A stretch of 64,000 nucleotides of DNA from Nocardioides silvaticus (GCF_003160695.1 NZ_QGDD01000005.1:248001-312000); one strand, 5' to 3'; counted from the first letter of the stretch, positions 7,599-16,578 are shown. Made by a program: numbers and translations. Notes: generated from the sequence alone by a model not told the origin.

Positions 7599-9107
7599 AT
7601 GAGCCCGGAGCAGATCGGCAAGACCGTTCCCGAAGGCAGCACCGAGGTCTGGAAGGACAAGAAGCGCTACCTCTGGCTGCTCGGCATGATGGTGCCCGGC
7701 CTGGGCATCGTGTTCGCGCTCGCGTTCATCGCCTCGGGCGGCTGGTGGGGCTTCGCCCTGGTCGGGCCGCTGCTCATCAACGTGATCATCCCGGTCTTCG
7801 ACCTCCTCGCCGGGCGCGACAACTCCAACCCGCCGGACGACGTCATCGAGGCGCTGGAGAACGACAGGTACTACCGCTGGATCGTCTTCCTCTACGTCCC
7901 GTTGATGTACGTCGTGCTCTTCGCGGGCTTCGACCTGCTGATGGGCAACAACCCGCTGCGGCGGGTGCTCGACTGGGTCGGCGCCGGTGGCTGGGCGGAC
8001 GCCAACCTCGGCCCGCTGTACGACAACGCCAGCTTCGACAACCCCTGGTGGGTCATGGCGCTGTGGGCGCTGTCGCTGGCCGCGATGGTCGGTGTCGGCA
8101 TCAACACCGCCCACGAGCTGGGCCACAAGAAGGAGAGCCACGAGCGGTGGCTGTCCAAGATCACGCTGGCGCCGACCTTCTACGGCCACTTCTACATCGA
8201 GCACAACCGCGGCCACCACGTGCGCGTCGCGACGCCGGAGGACCCCGCCTCCTCCAAGCTGGGCGAGAGCCTCTACGCGTTCTGGCCCCGCACCGTCCTC
8301 GGCTCGCTGAAGAGCGCCTGGGAGGTCGAGGCCAAGCGCTACCGCCGCAAGGGCACCCACCCCTTCCACGTCGGCAACGACGTGCTCAACGCCTGGGCGA
8401 TGTCGGTCGTCCTCTGGGGCACGATCGTGGTGCTCTACGGTCCCGAGGTCATCCCCTACGCGCTCATCACGATCGTGTTCGGGTTCTCGCTGCTCGAGGT
8501 CGTCAACTACCTCGAGCACTACGGGATGTTGCGCCAGAAGGTCGGCGAGAAGCAGCGCTACGAGCGGGTGCTGCCGTCCCACAGCTGGAACAGCAACAAC
8601 ATTGTCACCAACATCTTCCTCTACCACCTGCAGCGCCACAGCGACCACCACGCGAACCCCACCCGGCGCTACCAGGCGCTGCGTGACTTCAAGGAGTCGC
8701 CGGCGCTCCCGACCGGCTACGCCGGCATGATCAACCTCGCGCTGGTCCCGCCGCTCTGGCGCAAGGTGATGGACCCGAAGGTCGTCGCGCACTACGACGG
8801 CGACGTGACCCTGGCCAACATCCTGCCGAGCAAGCGCGAGAAGTACCTCGCGAAGTTCCCGCCGCCCGCCGAGCACGACGTGCACAAGGACGACCTCTTC
8901 GCCCAGAAGTTCGAGGGCGAGGTGCTGGCCGCCAAGTGCCCGGGCTGCAGCTACGTCTACGAGGTCGCCGCCGGCGACGAGCACGAGGGCTTCCCGGCAG
9001 GTACGGCGTGGAACGAGATCCCCGACGACTGGTTCTGCCCCGACTGCGGCGTCCGCGAGAAGATCGACTTCGTGCCGTTCGATCCGGAGAAGGTGGACGC
9101 GTCGTGA
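7599..9107 (+). CDS. alkB: Alkane 1-monooxygenase AlkB with C-terminal rubredoxin domain
   Basis: A membrane di-iron hydroxylase of 502 residues that oxidises the terminal methyl of n-alkanes. About six transmembrane helices and the histidine motifs HELGH (172-176), EHNRGHH (201-207) and LQRHSDHH (344-351), plus NYLEHYG (303-309), are all intact. Residues 440-492 form a rubredoxin with iron-binding Cys447, Cys450, Cys480 and Cys483 (CPGC...CPDC), so the electron donor is fused to the enzyme, as described for actinobacterial AlkB-Rd proteins. GGGAGAG precedes ATG 7599 by 5 bases. It is followed, with a GTGA overlap, by a ferredoxin gene and then a TetR gene; the palindrome over its promoter suggests alkane- or acid-inducible expression. 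Confidence 0.96.
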   Translation: MSPEQIGKTVPEGSTEVWKDKKRYLWLLGMMVPGLGIVFALAFIASGGWWGFALVGPLLINVIIPVFDLLAGRDNSNPPDDVIEALENDRYYRWIVFLYVPLMYVVLFAGFDLLMGNNPLRRVLDWVGAGGWADANLGPLYDNASFDNPWWVMALWALSLAAMVGVGINTAHELGHKKESHERWLSKITLAPTFYGHFYIEHNRGHHVRVATPEDPASSKLGESLYAFWPRTVLGSLKSAWEVEAKRYRRKGTHPFHVGNDVLNAWAMSVVLWGTIVVLYGPEVIPYALITIVFGFSLLEVVNYLEHYGMLRQKVGEKQRYERVLPSHSWNSNNIVTNIFLYHLQRHSDHHANPTRRYQALRDFKESPALPTGYAGMINLALVPPLWRKVMDPKVVAHYDGDVTLANILPSKREKYLAKFPPPAEHDVHKDDLFAQKFEGEVLAAKCPGCSYVYEVAAGDEHEGFPAGTAWNEIPDDWFCPDCGVREKIDFVPFDPEKVDAS

Positions 9108-9298
9108 GGATCTCCGCCGACCTCGACAAGTGCGAGGGCCTCGGGATGTGCGAGGCGATGGCCAACGACTACTTCGAGGTGGACGAGGACGAGGACCAGG
9201 TCACCATCCTCGACGACTCCCCGCCGGAGTCGGACCGGGCCCACGTCTACGCCGCCGTCCAGGCCTGCCCGGTGCTCGCGCTGACGCTCACGGACTGA
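9104..9298 (+). CDS. Three-cysteine [3Fe-4S]-type ferredoxin
   Basis: A 64-residue acidic ferredoxin of the type that donates electrons to actinobacterial P450s. Cluster ligands are Cys10 and Cys16 (CEGLGMC) and Cys55 followed by Pro (ACP). The canonical central cysteine is absent, as in [3Fe-4S] members. The GTG start overlaps the alkB stop by 4 bp, so it is translated with AlkB. Its place behind an AlkB that already carries a rubredoxin is unusual: it may be an alternative electron carrier to AlkB, or serve a P450 such as that at 4071. Cofactor type is inferred from the cysteine pattern only. Confidence 0.88.
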   Translation: MRISADLDKCEGLGMCEAMANDYFEVDEDEDQVTILDDSPPESDRAHVYAAVQACPVLALTLTD

Positions 9299-9954
9299 TG
9301 TCTATCCTCGCTCGTGTGAGCGTGCAGCCCGCCGGACAGCCGGTGCCATCGGTGCCGTCGGTGCAGACGGGCCCGCCGGGACCGACCGCGGTCCCGGTCG
9401 GCGGCCTCCGCGACCGGCTGTGCGACGCGGCGACCCGGGTGATCGCCGATGAGGGCTGGGCGCGGGTCACGATGGCGCGGCTCGCCGACGAGGTCGGCGT
9501 CAGCCGGCAGACCGTCTACAACGAGATCGGCACCAAGAGCGACCTCGCCGAGGCCGTCGTGCTGCGCGAGCTCGACCGGTTCCTCGCCGGGGTCGTCCGG
9601 TCCTTCGACGAGAACCCCGACGACCTGGTCCAGGCGATCCGCGACTCGGCCCGCCGGGTGCTGAAGTACGCCCGCAACAACGCGCTCCTGCACGCCATCG
9701 TCTCCGCCACCCACGGCGCCGACACCGAGCTGCTGCCGTTGCTGACCACCCACGCCGAGTCGCTGCTCGTGGCCGCCAAGGTCGTGGTCGGCGAGCGCGT
9801 GTCGTCGTACCGGATCGACCTGCCTCCCGACCGCCTCGACGCCGCCATCGACATGGTGGTTCGGGTGGTTCTCAGCCACGTCATGCAGCCCACGGCCGAC
9901 CCCGCCTCGACCGCCGACGACATCGCCTGGGTCGCGGCGAAGGTTCTCGGCTGA
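9298..9954 (+). CDS. TetR-family regulator of the alkB operon (AlkX/AlkU-like)
   Basis: A 218-residue TetR protein. A Pro/Gly-rich N-terminal leader precedes the helix-turn-helix (VTMARLADEVGVSRQTVYNE, about residues 62-81), and an all-helical C-terminal domain follows. The gene order alkB-rubredoxin-(ferredoxin)-tetR matches actinobacterial alkane operons in which the TetR protein represses alkB and is relieved by fatty acids; that role is inferred from context. Two starts are possible: ATG 9298 overlapping the ferredoxin stop (TGATG), or GTG 9316, which lies 7 bp behind a TATCCT box (9303-9308) and could be a separate leaderless transcript. The conserved domain is included either way. Confidence 0.85.
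   Translation: MSILARVSVQPAGQPVPSVPSVQTGPPGPTAVPVGGLRDRLCDAATRVIADEGWARVTMARLADEVGVSRQTVYNEIGTKSDLAEAVVLRELDRFLAGVVRSFDENPDDLVQAIRDSARRVLKYARNNALLHAIVSATHGADTELLPLLTTHAESLLVAAKVVVGERVSSYRIDLPPDRLDAAIDMVVRVVLSHVMQPTADPASTADDIAWVAAKVLG
9303..9308 (+). promoter_or_regulatory. Possible internal -10 box TATCCT for the TetR gene
   Basis: TATCCT, 7 bases, GTG 9316. It would allow the regulator to be expressed from its own leaderless mRNA even when the alkB promoter is repressed. Confidence 0.35.
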
Positions 9955-9999
9955 CCCCTCGAAAGGCGGGACCACCCGGCGCGATTTCGGTTTGCGCTC

Positions 10000-10005
10000 T
10001 ACCCT
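10000..10005 (+). promoter_or_regulatory. -10 box TACCCT upstream of the M15 peptidase gene
   Basis: TACCCT lies 20 bp upstream of ATG 10026; the short leader contains a strong purine-rich ribosome binding site GGGGAGGGGA (10011-10020). Confidence 0.35.
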
Positions 10006-10025
10006 TCTCAGGGGAGGGGAGATCC

Positions 10026-11252
10026 ATGGGGGTTGCGCGGTTCCGGGCGCGACTGGCGCTGGTCTGCGCCGTCGCGGTGGCCGGTGCTGCCTGCTCGCCG
10101 CCGGCCAACGAGTCGACCGACGACACCACCAACGCCGCCTCCTCGACCTCGACCGAGCCGACCGGCAAGGACGAGCCCGGCCAGCCGACGACGTACGCCG
10201 TGCACCAGGTGGATCCTCCGGGTCCCCGCGGCGCGTTGCACGGCGACGACCTGCTGCTCGTCGGCACCGAGACCATCCCCGACGACACGATCGAGAAGAT
10301 CGAGCGGATCCGGGTCGCGGGGGAGAAGGCGGTCAACGCCGTCGCGCGCCTCTCGATCGGCCAGTTCGCCGCCGAGAACAAGAGCTACCGGATCGCGGCC
10401 GGCGACCTGGCCGCCTACCGCAGCTTCATGGAGCAGCGGGGCGCCGACTTCGAGCAGCAGTGGGAGCGGCTCGCCGCCGGCGAGGTCAGCGTCGCCGAGG
10501 AGCTCAAGGACCGGCTGCCACTCGACAAGGACGGCTACCTGGAGGTCGGGTCCGGCGAGCAGACCTTCCCGATCCACGTCGGGGCCTACAGCCCGCAGGT
10601 CGGCACCATCCACGCCTTCGTCAACGAGGAGTGGGGCGAGGCGCTCGGCCTGCCCAAGGACAACGCGCTCGTCATCTACACCGGCGGCATCTCCCCGCAG
10701 GCGCTGAAGAAGAAGCTCGTGCCGATCGTCGGTGACATCTCGATGACCGACCTCGACATCGTGGCCGAGTCCGGCATCGATCCGAACACGTTCCAGACCG
10801 CCGTTCTCGTCGGCACCTTCGCCGAGGCGGTGGGCGTCTTCCGCTACACCCCGATCGGCGGCGGCCGCGTGCAGCCCGACCCGGCCTGGGTGCGGTCGCA
10901 CATCATCACCGAGACCCTGCCGCTGTTGGGCAAGATCACCTGCAACAAGTACATGATGCCGCAGCTGCGTGCAGCGATGATCGAGATCCAGGACGCCGGC
11001 CTGGCAAAGGAGATCGACTACCACGTCGGCTGTTACTACCCGCGCTTCATCGCGGGTTCGACCACCCTCTCCAACCACTCCTTCGGCCTGGCCATCGACA
11101 TCAACTCGCTGGAGAACCAGCGCGGCACCGTCGGTGAGATGCATCCCGTCGTCGTGCAGATCATGAAGAAGTGGGGCTTCGCCTGGGGAGGCGACTGGAG
11201 CTACACCGACCCCATGCACTTCGAGCTCGAGCGGATCGTCCGGCCGGGATAG
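10026..11252 (+). CDS. VanY-like M15 family peptidase, exported
   Basis: A 408-residue exported protein. The N-terminal signal sequence ends in GAAC followed by a Ser/Thr-rich linker, so it is probably a lipoprotein, though the lipobox is imperfect. The middle (about 60-250) is unassigned. The C-terminal 150 residues are a D-Ala-D-Ala carboxypeptidase/VanY-type domain: SNHSFGLAID gives metal ligands His351 and Asp358, and DPMHFE gives His398. It likely trims peptidoglycan side chains outside the membrane. ATG 10026 follows an exceptionally strong Shine-Dalgarno sequence. The family call for the C-terminal domain is good; the substrate is inferred from family. Confidence 0.85.
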   Translation: MGVARFRARLALVCAVAVAGAACSPPANESTDDTTNAASSTSTEPTGKDEPGQPTTYAVHQVDPPGPRGALHGDDLLLVGTETIPDDTIEKIERIRVAGEKAVNAVARLSIGQFAAENKSYRIAAGDLAAYRSFMEQRGADFEQQWERLAAGEVSVAEELKDRLPLDKDGYLEVGSGEQTFPIHVGAYSPQVGTIHAFVNEEWGEALGLPKDNALVIYTGGISPQALKKKLVPIVGDISMTDLDIVAESGIDPNTFQTAVLVGTFAEAVGVFRYTPIGGGRVQPDPAWVRSHIITETLPLLGKITCNKYMMPQLRAAMIEIQDAGLAKEIDYHVGCYYPRFIAGSTTLSNHSFGLAIDINSLENQRGTVGEMHPVVVQIMKKWGFAWGGDWSYTDPMHFELERIVRPG

Positions 11253-11350
11253 CCCGAGCCGCCCGGTCGTCGAGTAGCCCGAGCCGCCCGGTCGTCGAGT
11301 AGCCCGAGCCGCCCGGTCGTCGAGTAGCCCGAGCCGCCCGGTCGTCGAGT
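11251..11350 (+). repeat. Four exact tandem copies of a 25-bp repeat
   Basis: Units 11251-11275, 11276-11300, 11301-11325 and 11326-11350 are identical; each begins AGCCCGAGCC and ends GGTCGTCGAGT. The first unit starts on the last two bases of the M15 peptidase stop codon TAG (11250-11252), so the array begins exactly at the gene end. The unit is the left part of the interspersed GGTCGAGTAGC...GTATCGAGACC repeat family. There are no spacers between units, so it is not a CRISPR. Confidence 0.9.
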
Positions 11351-11431
11351 AGCCCGAGGCGCTAGCCGAGGGCGTATCGAGACGCCGCAACTCGGCTCCG
11401 GCCGTCCCCACCGTCGGCGGGCACGCCACCG

Positions 11432-11492
11432 GGTCTCGATACGCCGGTCGGTGCCGCGCTCGTTCCTCGCGCGCCACCGCGGCTACTCGACC
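11432..11492 (-). repeat. Interspersed repeat element, inverted copy
   Basis: Begins GGTCTCGATAC and ends GCTACTCGACC, the reverse complement of the ends of the copies at 17896 and 32722. The interior holds CGCGCTCGTTCCTCGCG, whose reverse complement recurs at 17867 and, in part, near 42121. Confidence 0.7.
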
Positions 11493-11548
11493 TTCGCGCC
11501 CACTCGAGACCGCCCTCGTGCCTCGGACGGTCTCAGGGCGCTCAACCG

Positions 11549-11565
11549 TGACAGCGCAACTGTCA
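11549..11565. promoter_or_regulatory. TGACA-N7-TGTCA operator upstream of the racemase gene
   Basis: TGACA-GCGCAAC-TGTCA. The same arms and spacing occur at 16562-16578 between the MerR and thiolase genes, so one regulator may bind both. A CATGAT -10-like box follows at 11575-11580, 7 bp before ATG 11588. Confidence 0.5.
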
Positions 11566-11587
11566 ACGTTGTGTCATGATCGGCGCC

Positions 11588-12763
11588 ATGACGCCGGAGA
11601 GCATCGAACTGGGCCAGGGCACGGGACCGCTCCGCGGGATCAAGGTCGTCGAGATCGCCGGCATCGGGCCGGGCCCGCACGCCTGCACGATCCTCGCCGA
11701 CCTCGGGGCGGACGTGATCCGGGTCGAGCGGCCCGGCGGGCAGATGTTCAGCGGCGGCAGCCACGACGTGCTCACCCGCGGGCGGCCCAGCGTGGCGCTC
11801 AACCTCAAGGACCCGGCGGCGGCCGAGGTCGTGCTCGACCTGGTCGCCGACGCCGACGTGCTGGTCGAGGGGATGCGGCCGGGTGTCGCCGAGCGGCTCG
11901 GCATCGGGCCGGAGGAGTGCCGGGCCCGCAACCCGCGCCTGGTCTACGGGCGGATGACGGGCTGGGGCCAGGACGGCCCGTGGAGCCAGGCGGCCGGCCA
12001 CGACATGAACTACATCGCCATCACCGGGACCCTGCACGGACTGGGCCAGGTCAAGGACAAGCCGCAGTTCCCGGCGAACCTGGTCGGCGACTTCGGCGGT
12101 GGGTCGACGTACCTCGTCATCGGCATCCTCGCCGCGCTCCTCGAGGCGAAGGTCTCGGGCGAGGGCCAGGTCGTCGACGCCGCGATCGTCGACGGCACCG
12201 CCCACCTCAACGCGATGCTGGCCGGGTTCCTCGGCGGCGGCACGTTCAAGGAGGAGCGCGTCAGCAACCTGCTCGACGGCGGCGCGCCGTTCTACGACAT
12301 CTACGAGACCGCCGACGGCGAGCACATGTCGGTCGGTGCGCTGGAGCCGCAGTTCTTCGCGACCTTCGTCGAGCTGCTCGGCGTGAAGGACGAGGTGCCG
12401 GGCCAGTTCGAGCTCGACCGGTACGACGAGATGCGCGCGCTCTTCGCCGCCCGGTTCAAGGAGAGGACGCGCGACGAGTGGAGCGCGGTCTTCGACGGCA
12501 CCGACGCCTGCGTCGCCCCGATCCTCAGGTTCAGCGAGGCCGTCGACCACCCGCACATGAAGGCCCGCCAGATCCTCGTCGAGAAGGAGGGGATCGTGCA
12601 GCCCCAGCCGGCGCCGCGCTTCTCCCGAACCCCGGCCGAGCTCGGCCTCCCGCCCGCACCGAAGGCCGGTGCCCACACCCGTGCCGCGCTCACGGCCTGG
12701 GGCGTCGAGAACGTCGAGGATCTCCTACTACGGGGGGTCGCCGTCCAGGTCGACGAGGGGTAG
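11588..12763 (+). CDS. Alpha-methylacyl-CoA racemase-like family III CoA-transferase
   Basis: A CaiB/BaiF-family protein of 391 residues, closest in motif content to alpha-methylacyl-CoA racemase (MCR/AMACR), which epimerises 2-methyl branched acyl-CoAs such as pristanoyl-CoA or steroid side chains before beta-oxidation. The catalytic His and Asp of MCR are both present: His138 in GHDMNY and Asp168 in NLVGDFGGGS. Length is normal for the single-domain racemase. ATG 11576 is an alternative start; 11588 is preferred because a CATGAT box lies 7 bp upstream. It lies 10 bp before a flavin monooxygenase gene and shares an operator motif with the MerR/thiolase region, which supports a role in lipid or steroid catabolism. 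Confidence 0.88.
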   Translation: MTPESIELGQGTGPLRGIKVVEIAGIGPGPHACTILADLGADVIRVERPGGQMFSGGSHDVLTRGRPSVALNLKDPAAAEVVLDLVADADVLVEGMRPGVAERLGIGPEECRARNPRLVYGRMTGWGQDGPWSQAAGHDMNYIAITGTLHGLGQVKDKPQFPANLVGDFGGGSTYLVIGILAALLEAKVSGEGQVVDAAIVDGTAHLNAMLAGFLGGGTFKEERVSNLLDGGAPFYDIYETADGEHMSVGALEPQFFATFVELLGVKDEVPGQFELDRYDEMRALFAARFKERTRDEWSAVFDGTDACVAPILRFSEAVDHPHMKARQILVEKEGIVQPQPAPRFSRTPAELGLPPAPKAGAHTRAALTAWGVENVEDLLLRGVAVQVDEG

Positions 12764-12773
12764 TAAGTCCTCC

Positions 12774-14231
12774 ATGGAGCACGTCGACGTCCTCATCATC
12801 GGAGCCGGTCTCTCGGGGGTCGGTGCCGCCGCCCAGCTGCGCGAACGGCTGCCGCACAAGTCGGTCGCCGTGCTCGAGGCGCGGGAGTCGATGGGCGGGA
12901 CGTGGGACCTGTTCCGCTACCCGGGCATCCGCTCGGACAGCGACATGTTCACGTTCGGCTACAAGTGGCGGCCGTGGCGCAGCGACATCGCGCTCGCCGA
13001 CGGCCCGCTGATCATGGACTACATCCACACCGTCGCAGCCGAGTACGACGTCGAGCGGCTGATCCGCTACCGCCACCGGGTCCGCACGGCCGAGTGGGAC
13101 TCGACGACGCAGCGGTGGACGGTCACCGTCGACGTGACCGGCGAGGACGGTGACCGGACGACCCAGACCCTCACCACCGGGTTCCTCTGGGGCTGTGCCG
13201 GCTACTACCGCTACGACGAGGGATTCTCGCCGACCTGGCCGGGCATGGCCGACTTCGCCGGCGACATCGTGCACCCGCAGCACTGGCCCGAGGACCTCGT
13301 CCACGAGGGGAAGAAGGTGGTGGTCATCGGCAGCGGGGCGACCGCGGTCACCCTCGTCCCGGCGATGGCGCCCGACGCCGAGCACGTGACGATGCTGCAG
13401 CGCACGCCCACCTACATCATGTCCCGCCCCGCGCGTGACCCGTTGGCGAGGCTGCTGGCCCGCTTCAAGGTGCCCTACGCCGCGGCCTATCCCGTCGTCC
13501 GCTGGGCCAACATCCTCCAGGCGACCGTCTTCTTCCAGGCGTCCGTGCGCTGGCCCGAGCGGGTTCGCGGCATGATCCGCAAGGAGGTGGCCAAGCAGCT
13601 GCCGCCCGACGTGCCGCTCGACCCGCACTTCGACCCGCCCTACAACCCGTGGGACCAGCGGATCTGCTTCGTGCCGAACGGCGACCTGTTCCGTGCCCTG
13701 CGCAAGGGCACGGCCAGCATCGAGACCGACACGATCGATACGTTCACCGAGAAGGGCCTGCGGCTGGCGTCGGGCAAGGAGATCGCGGCGGACATCGTCG
13801 TCACCGCGACGGGCTTCCAGCTGCTGGTGCCGTTCGGCGGTATCGAGATGCGGGTCGACGGCAGGACCGTCGACTACGGCGACTCCCTGGCCTACAAGAC
13901 GATGATGCTGTCCGGCGTCCCGAACATGATCTTCACCATCGGCTACACGAACGCCTCGTGGACCCTCAAGGCCGACCTCGTCATCGACTATGCGTGCCGG
14001 TTGCTGGCACACCTCGACGAGCACGGCTACACGTCCGCGACCCCGGTCGCCGCCGAGGACGTCGAACGACGACCGCTCCTCGACTTCACACCGGGCTACG
14101 TCCAGCGCTCGGTGCACCTGCTCCCGAGCCAGGGCGACCGGGCACCCTGGCAGCTGGACCAGAACTACCTCAAGGACCGGATCACCATCCAGCGAGGCAG
14201 GATCGACGACGGGGTGCTGCACTTCACGTGA
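12774..14231 (+). CDS. Baeyer-Villiger-type flavin monooxygenase
   Basis: An FAD/NADPH class B monooxygenase of 485 residues. The N-terminal FAD site is GAGLSG (10-15). The BVMO fingerprint FxGxxxHxxxWP is intact as FAGDIVHPQHWP (161-172), and the NADPH Rossmann motif GSGATA is at 186-191. It would insert oxygen next to a ketone or hydroxylate a related substrate. It is 10 bp downstream of the racemase-like gene and probably co-transcribed with it, consistent with degradation of a branched or cyclic lipid. The start is ATG 12774; upstream codons in the same frame belong to the preceding gene. The substrate is unknown. Confidence 0.9.
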   Translation: MEHVDVLIIGAGLSGVGAAAQLRERLPHKSVAVLEARESMGGTWDLFRYPGIRSDSDMFTFGYKWRPWRSDIALADGPLIMDYIHTVAAEYDVERLIRYRHRVRTAEWDSTTQRWTVTVDVTGEDGDRTTQTLTTGFLWGCAGYYRYDEGFSPTWPGMADFAGDIVHPQHWPEDLVHEGKKVVVIGSGATAVTLVPAMAPDAEHVTMLQRTPTYIMSRPARDPLARLLARFKVPYAAAYPVVRWANILQATVFFQASVRWPERVRGMIRKEVAKQLPPDVPLDPHFDPPYNPWDQRICFVPNGDLFRALRKGTASIETDTIDTFTEKGLRLASGKEIAADIVVTATGFQLLVPFGGIEMRVDGRTVDYGDSLAYKTMMLSGVPNMIFTIGYTNASWTLKADLVIDYACRLLAHLDEHGYTSATPVAAEDVERRPLLDFTPGYVQRSVHLLPSQGDRAPWQLDQNYLKDRITIQRGRIDDGVLHFT

Positions 14232-14263
14232 ACGCCGATTCCCGCCGCCACGGTCCGCACCGG

Positions 14264-14269
14264 TAGTCT
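14264..14269 (+). promoter_or_regulatory. Possible -10 box TAGTCT for the DEAD-box helicase gene
   Basis: TAGTCT lies about 140 bp before the GTG at 14409. If used, it gives an mRNA leader of about 130 bases, as is common for cold-induced helicase genes. No riboswitch-like structure is recognised in the leader. Confidence 0.3.
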
Positions 14270-14408
14270 CGAGACATCGGCCCGGCCAGTCTTGCCCCGG
14301 GCTCCGCGCACCAGGCTCACGCAGCCCGCGCCCCTCGACCCGAGGCCCGCTTCCTCGATCCGCCGCCGGCGGACCAGCACGGCGAGACGCCCACCGAGAG
14401 ATTCCTTC

Positions 14409-15824
14409 GTGACTTCCACCTTCGCCGACCTCGGCGTGCCCTCGAACCTGCTCGCCGTCCTGACGGCTGACGGGATCACCGTTCCCACCCCGATCCAGGC
14501 AGCGACGCTGCCCGACTCGCTCGCCGGCAAGGACCTGCTCGGTCGTGGCCGCACCGGATCCGGCAAGACCTACGCGTTCGCGCTGCCGGTCGTCACCCGG
14601 CTCGCCGGTGGTCGCCGAGCCGCGGCCCGCCGTCCGCGTGCCCTCGTCCTGGCGCCGACGCGTGAGCTCGCCAGCCAGATCGACGCGACGCTGGCCCCGC
14701 TCGCGAAGGCCGTCGGCCTCACCACCCACACCGTCTTCGGCGGCGTCGGCCAGGGCCCGCAGGTCTCCGCGCTCAAGCGCGGCGTCGACGTCCTCATCGC
14801 CTGCCCCGGCCGGCTCGAGGACCTGATCGGCCAGGGGCACTGCAGCCTGGCCGACGTCGAGATCACCGTGCTCGACGAGGCCGACCACATGGCCGACCTC
14901 GGCTTCCTCCCCGCCGTACGACGCCTGCTCGGGCAGACCCCGCGCGACGGCCAGCGGATGCTGTTCTCGGCCACCCTCGACAACGCGATCGACGTGCTGG
15001 TGAAGCGGTTCCTCAGCAACCCGGTCGTCCACCAGGCGGACTCGGCGCAGTCGCCGGTCGCCAAGATGGATCACCACGTCCTGCACGTGAACCGCGACCT
15101 GCGGCTGCCCGTGCTGCTCGACCTGGTCAGCGCGCCCGGCCGCACCGTGGTCTTCACCCGCACCAAGCACGGCGCCAAGGCGCTGGCCCGCCAGCTCAAC
15201 AAGAACGGCGTCCCCGCCGTCGACCTGCACGGCAACCTGAGCCAGGGTGCGCGGACCCGCAACATGGACGCGTTCCACAGCGGTCGCGCCACCACCCTCG
15301 TCGCCACCGACATCGCCGCCCGCGGCATCCACGTCGACGACGTCGCGCTGGTGATCCACGCCGACCCGCCGGCCGAGCACAAGGCCTACCTGCACCGCTC
15401 CGGGCGTACGGCGCGCGCCGGCGCCGCCGGCACCGTCATCACCCTGATGACCGACGACCAGCGCGCCGACGTCCGCGCCCTGACCCGCGCAGCCGGCATC
15501 AAGCCGACGACCACCAAGCTCAACGATGCCAGCCACCCGCTGCTCCAGGACCTCGCCCCGGGCGAGCGGTCCCGGCCCGGCGGCCTGGTCAGCGACGTCC
15601 CGCAGCAGCAGCCGTCGGGACGCCGCTCGGGCGGCGGCGGTCGCGGTCGCAAGAGCGCTGGCGGTGGCGGTGGCGGCGGACGCAACCGGTCGGGCTCCGG
15701 CAGCCGCACCGGCAGCGGTGCCGGCAGCCGCTCGAAGAGCGGCGGCCAGCGCCGTCGTGGTGCCTCGGGCGGCTCAGGGAGCGGCGGCGGCCACAGCGCC
15801 GCGTCGTTCTCCGGCCGCCGCTAG
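14409..15824 (+). CDS. DEAD-box RNA helicase
   Basis: An ATP-dependent RNA helicase of 471 residues, likely acting in RNA remodelling or ribosome assembly at low temperature. All core motifs are visible: the Q-motif region (TPIQAATLPDSLAGKDLLGR), Walker A GRTGSGKT, PTRELA, DEAD in VLDEADHM, SAT in LFSATLD, TDIAARG and HRSGRTARAG. After residue 400 the tail is a Gly/Ser/Arg-rich, RGG-like basic region that would bind RNA non-specifically. The GTG start at 14409 is chosen because the conserved part begins at STFADLGVP; upstream codons are Arg/Pro-rich and non-conserved. The stop abuts the stop of the convergent MerR gene with no gap. Confidence 0.94.
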   Translation: MTSTFADLGVPSNLLAVLTADGITVPTPIQAATLPDSLAGKDLLGRGRTGSGKTYAFALPVVTRLAGGRRAAARRPRALVLAPTRELASQIDATLAPLAKAVGLTTHTVFGGVGQGPQVSALKRGVDVLIACPGRLEDLIGQGHCSLADVEITVLDEADHMADLGFLPAVRRLLGQTPRDGQRMLFSATLDNAIDVLVKRFLSNPVVHQADSAQSPVAKMDHHVLHVNRDLRLPVLLDLVSAPGRTVVFTRTKHGAKALARQLNKNGVPAVDLHGNLSQGARTRNMDAFHSGRATTLVATDIAARGIHVDDVALVIHADPPAEHKAYLHRSGRTARAGAAGTVITLMTDDQRADVRALTRAAGIKPTTTKLNDASHPLLQDLAPGERSRPGGLVSDVPQQQPSGRRSGGGGRGRKSAGGGGGGGRNRSGSGSRTGSGAGSRSKSGGQRRRGASGGSGSGGGHSAASFSGRR

Positions 15825-16562
15825 TCAGCGGTCGCGCGGGTTGCGGGCGGTGCGGGCGACGGCGGCCTCGTACGCCGTCACCAGGCCGCCGACCGACAGC
15901 GGCTTGAGACGCTCCATCACCTCGCGGAAGTGCTCGGTCTCCTCGTCGGAGTAGAGCGGCATCAGCTTCTCGCGGATGACCTCCTCGAGCTCCTTGGCCA
16001 TCTGCGCGCCGTGCTCCTGGTAAACCGCCGCGGCGGCGGCCGCCACCTCGCGGGGGAAGCCGAGGTCGAGCAGCCGGACGCCGATCGCGAGCTGGTTGCC
16101 GGCGACGAGGTAGGACTCGCCGCGGCGGCGCAGAACGCCCAGCGCCTGCAGGGTCGCGACGTCCTCGTGCGAGAGCGACCGGCCGGCCTTGGACTCGAGC
16201 TGGTCGTGGTCCATCTCGACCGGCAGGTCGGACTGCCAGGGCGCGAGCATGGTGCGGGCGAGCGCGATGTCCTCGGGGGTGGCGTCCGCGGGGATGCCGG
16301 CGACGTACCGCTCGATGGCCGCGAGCGTGAAGCCGTGGCTCTGCAGCTCCTGCACCAGCTCGAGCCGGGCGACGTGCTCGGGCGTGTAGTAGCCCGACCG
16401 TCCCCGGCGCACGGGTGGCGGCAGCAGGCCCTTGGTCGTGTAGAACCGCACGGTCCGCACGCTGAGGCCTACCCGGCGGGTGAGCTCGTCGAGCGTCAGC
16501 AGCCCTCCGGCGCTGCCGGAGTCCTGTGTGATGTCCGTCGCACGGACCTCTCCCTTGACCAT
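15825..16562 (-). CDS. MerR-family regulator of beta-oxidation genes
   Basis: A 245-residue MerR-type regulator. The winged helix-turn-helix is near residues 23-90 ([20 protein letters not shown]). A long C-terminal domain lacks the Cys ligands of metal sensors, so a small-molecule or acyl-CoA effector is likelier. It is divergent from the thiolase-fadB pair, and a TGACA-N7-TGTCA palindrome (16562-16578) touches its start codon, so it probably regulates both itself and the beta-oxidation genes. The same palindrome occurs before the racemase gene at 11588. The effector assignment is inference. Confidence 0.85.
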   Translation of the reverse strand: MVKGEVRATDITQDSGSAGGLLTLDELTRRVGLSVRTVRFYTTKGLLPPPVRRGRSGYYTPEHVARLELVQELQSHGFTLAAIERYVAGIPADATPEDIALARTMLAPWQSDLPVEMDHDQLESKAGRSLSHEDVATLQALGVLRRRGESYLVAGNQLAIGVRLLDLGFPREVAAAAAAVYQEHGAQMAKELEEVIREKLMPLYSDEETEHFREVMERLKPLSVGGLVTAYEAAVARTARNPRDR

Positions 16563-16578
16563 GACAGTAATAGTGTCA
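16562..16578. promoter_or_regulatory. TGACA-N7-TGTCA operator between merR and thiolase genes
   Basis: TGACA-GTAATAG-TGTCA. On the plus strand TTGACC (16555-16560) lies directly before it and CACAAT (16577-16582) directly after, so the palindrome would sit in the spacer of the thiolase promoter, the usual MerR activator position. The hexamer assignment is tentative. Confidence 0.55.

Larger units (their letters stand above)
11253..11575. other. Gene-free interval filled with repeats
   Basis: No credible coding frame is seen. The interval holds the tandem array, then one complete interspersed repeat on the plus strand (about 11341-11383, ending GTATCGAGAC) and an inverted copy (11432-11492, GGTCTCGATAC...GCTACTCGACC), so the pair could form a long imperfect hairpin. 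The promoter and operator region of the racemase gene occupies the right end. Confidence 0.7.

Noticed and set aside
11251-11350. CRISPR-like array.
   Set aside because: The four units are contiguous with no spacers, and no cas genes are nearby; it is a simple tandem repeat.
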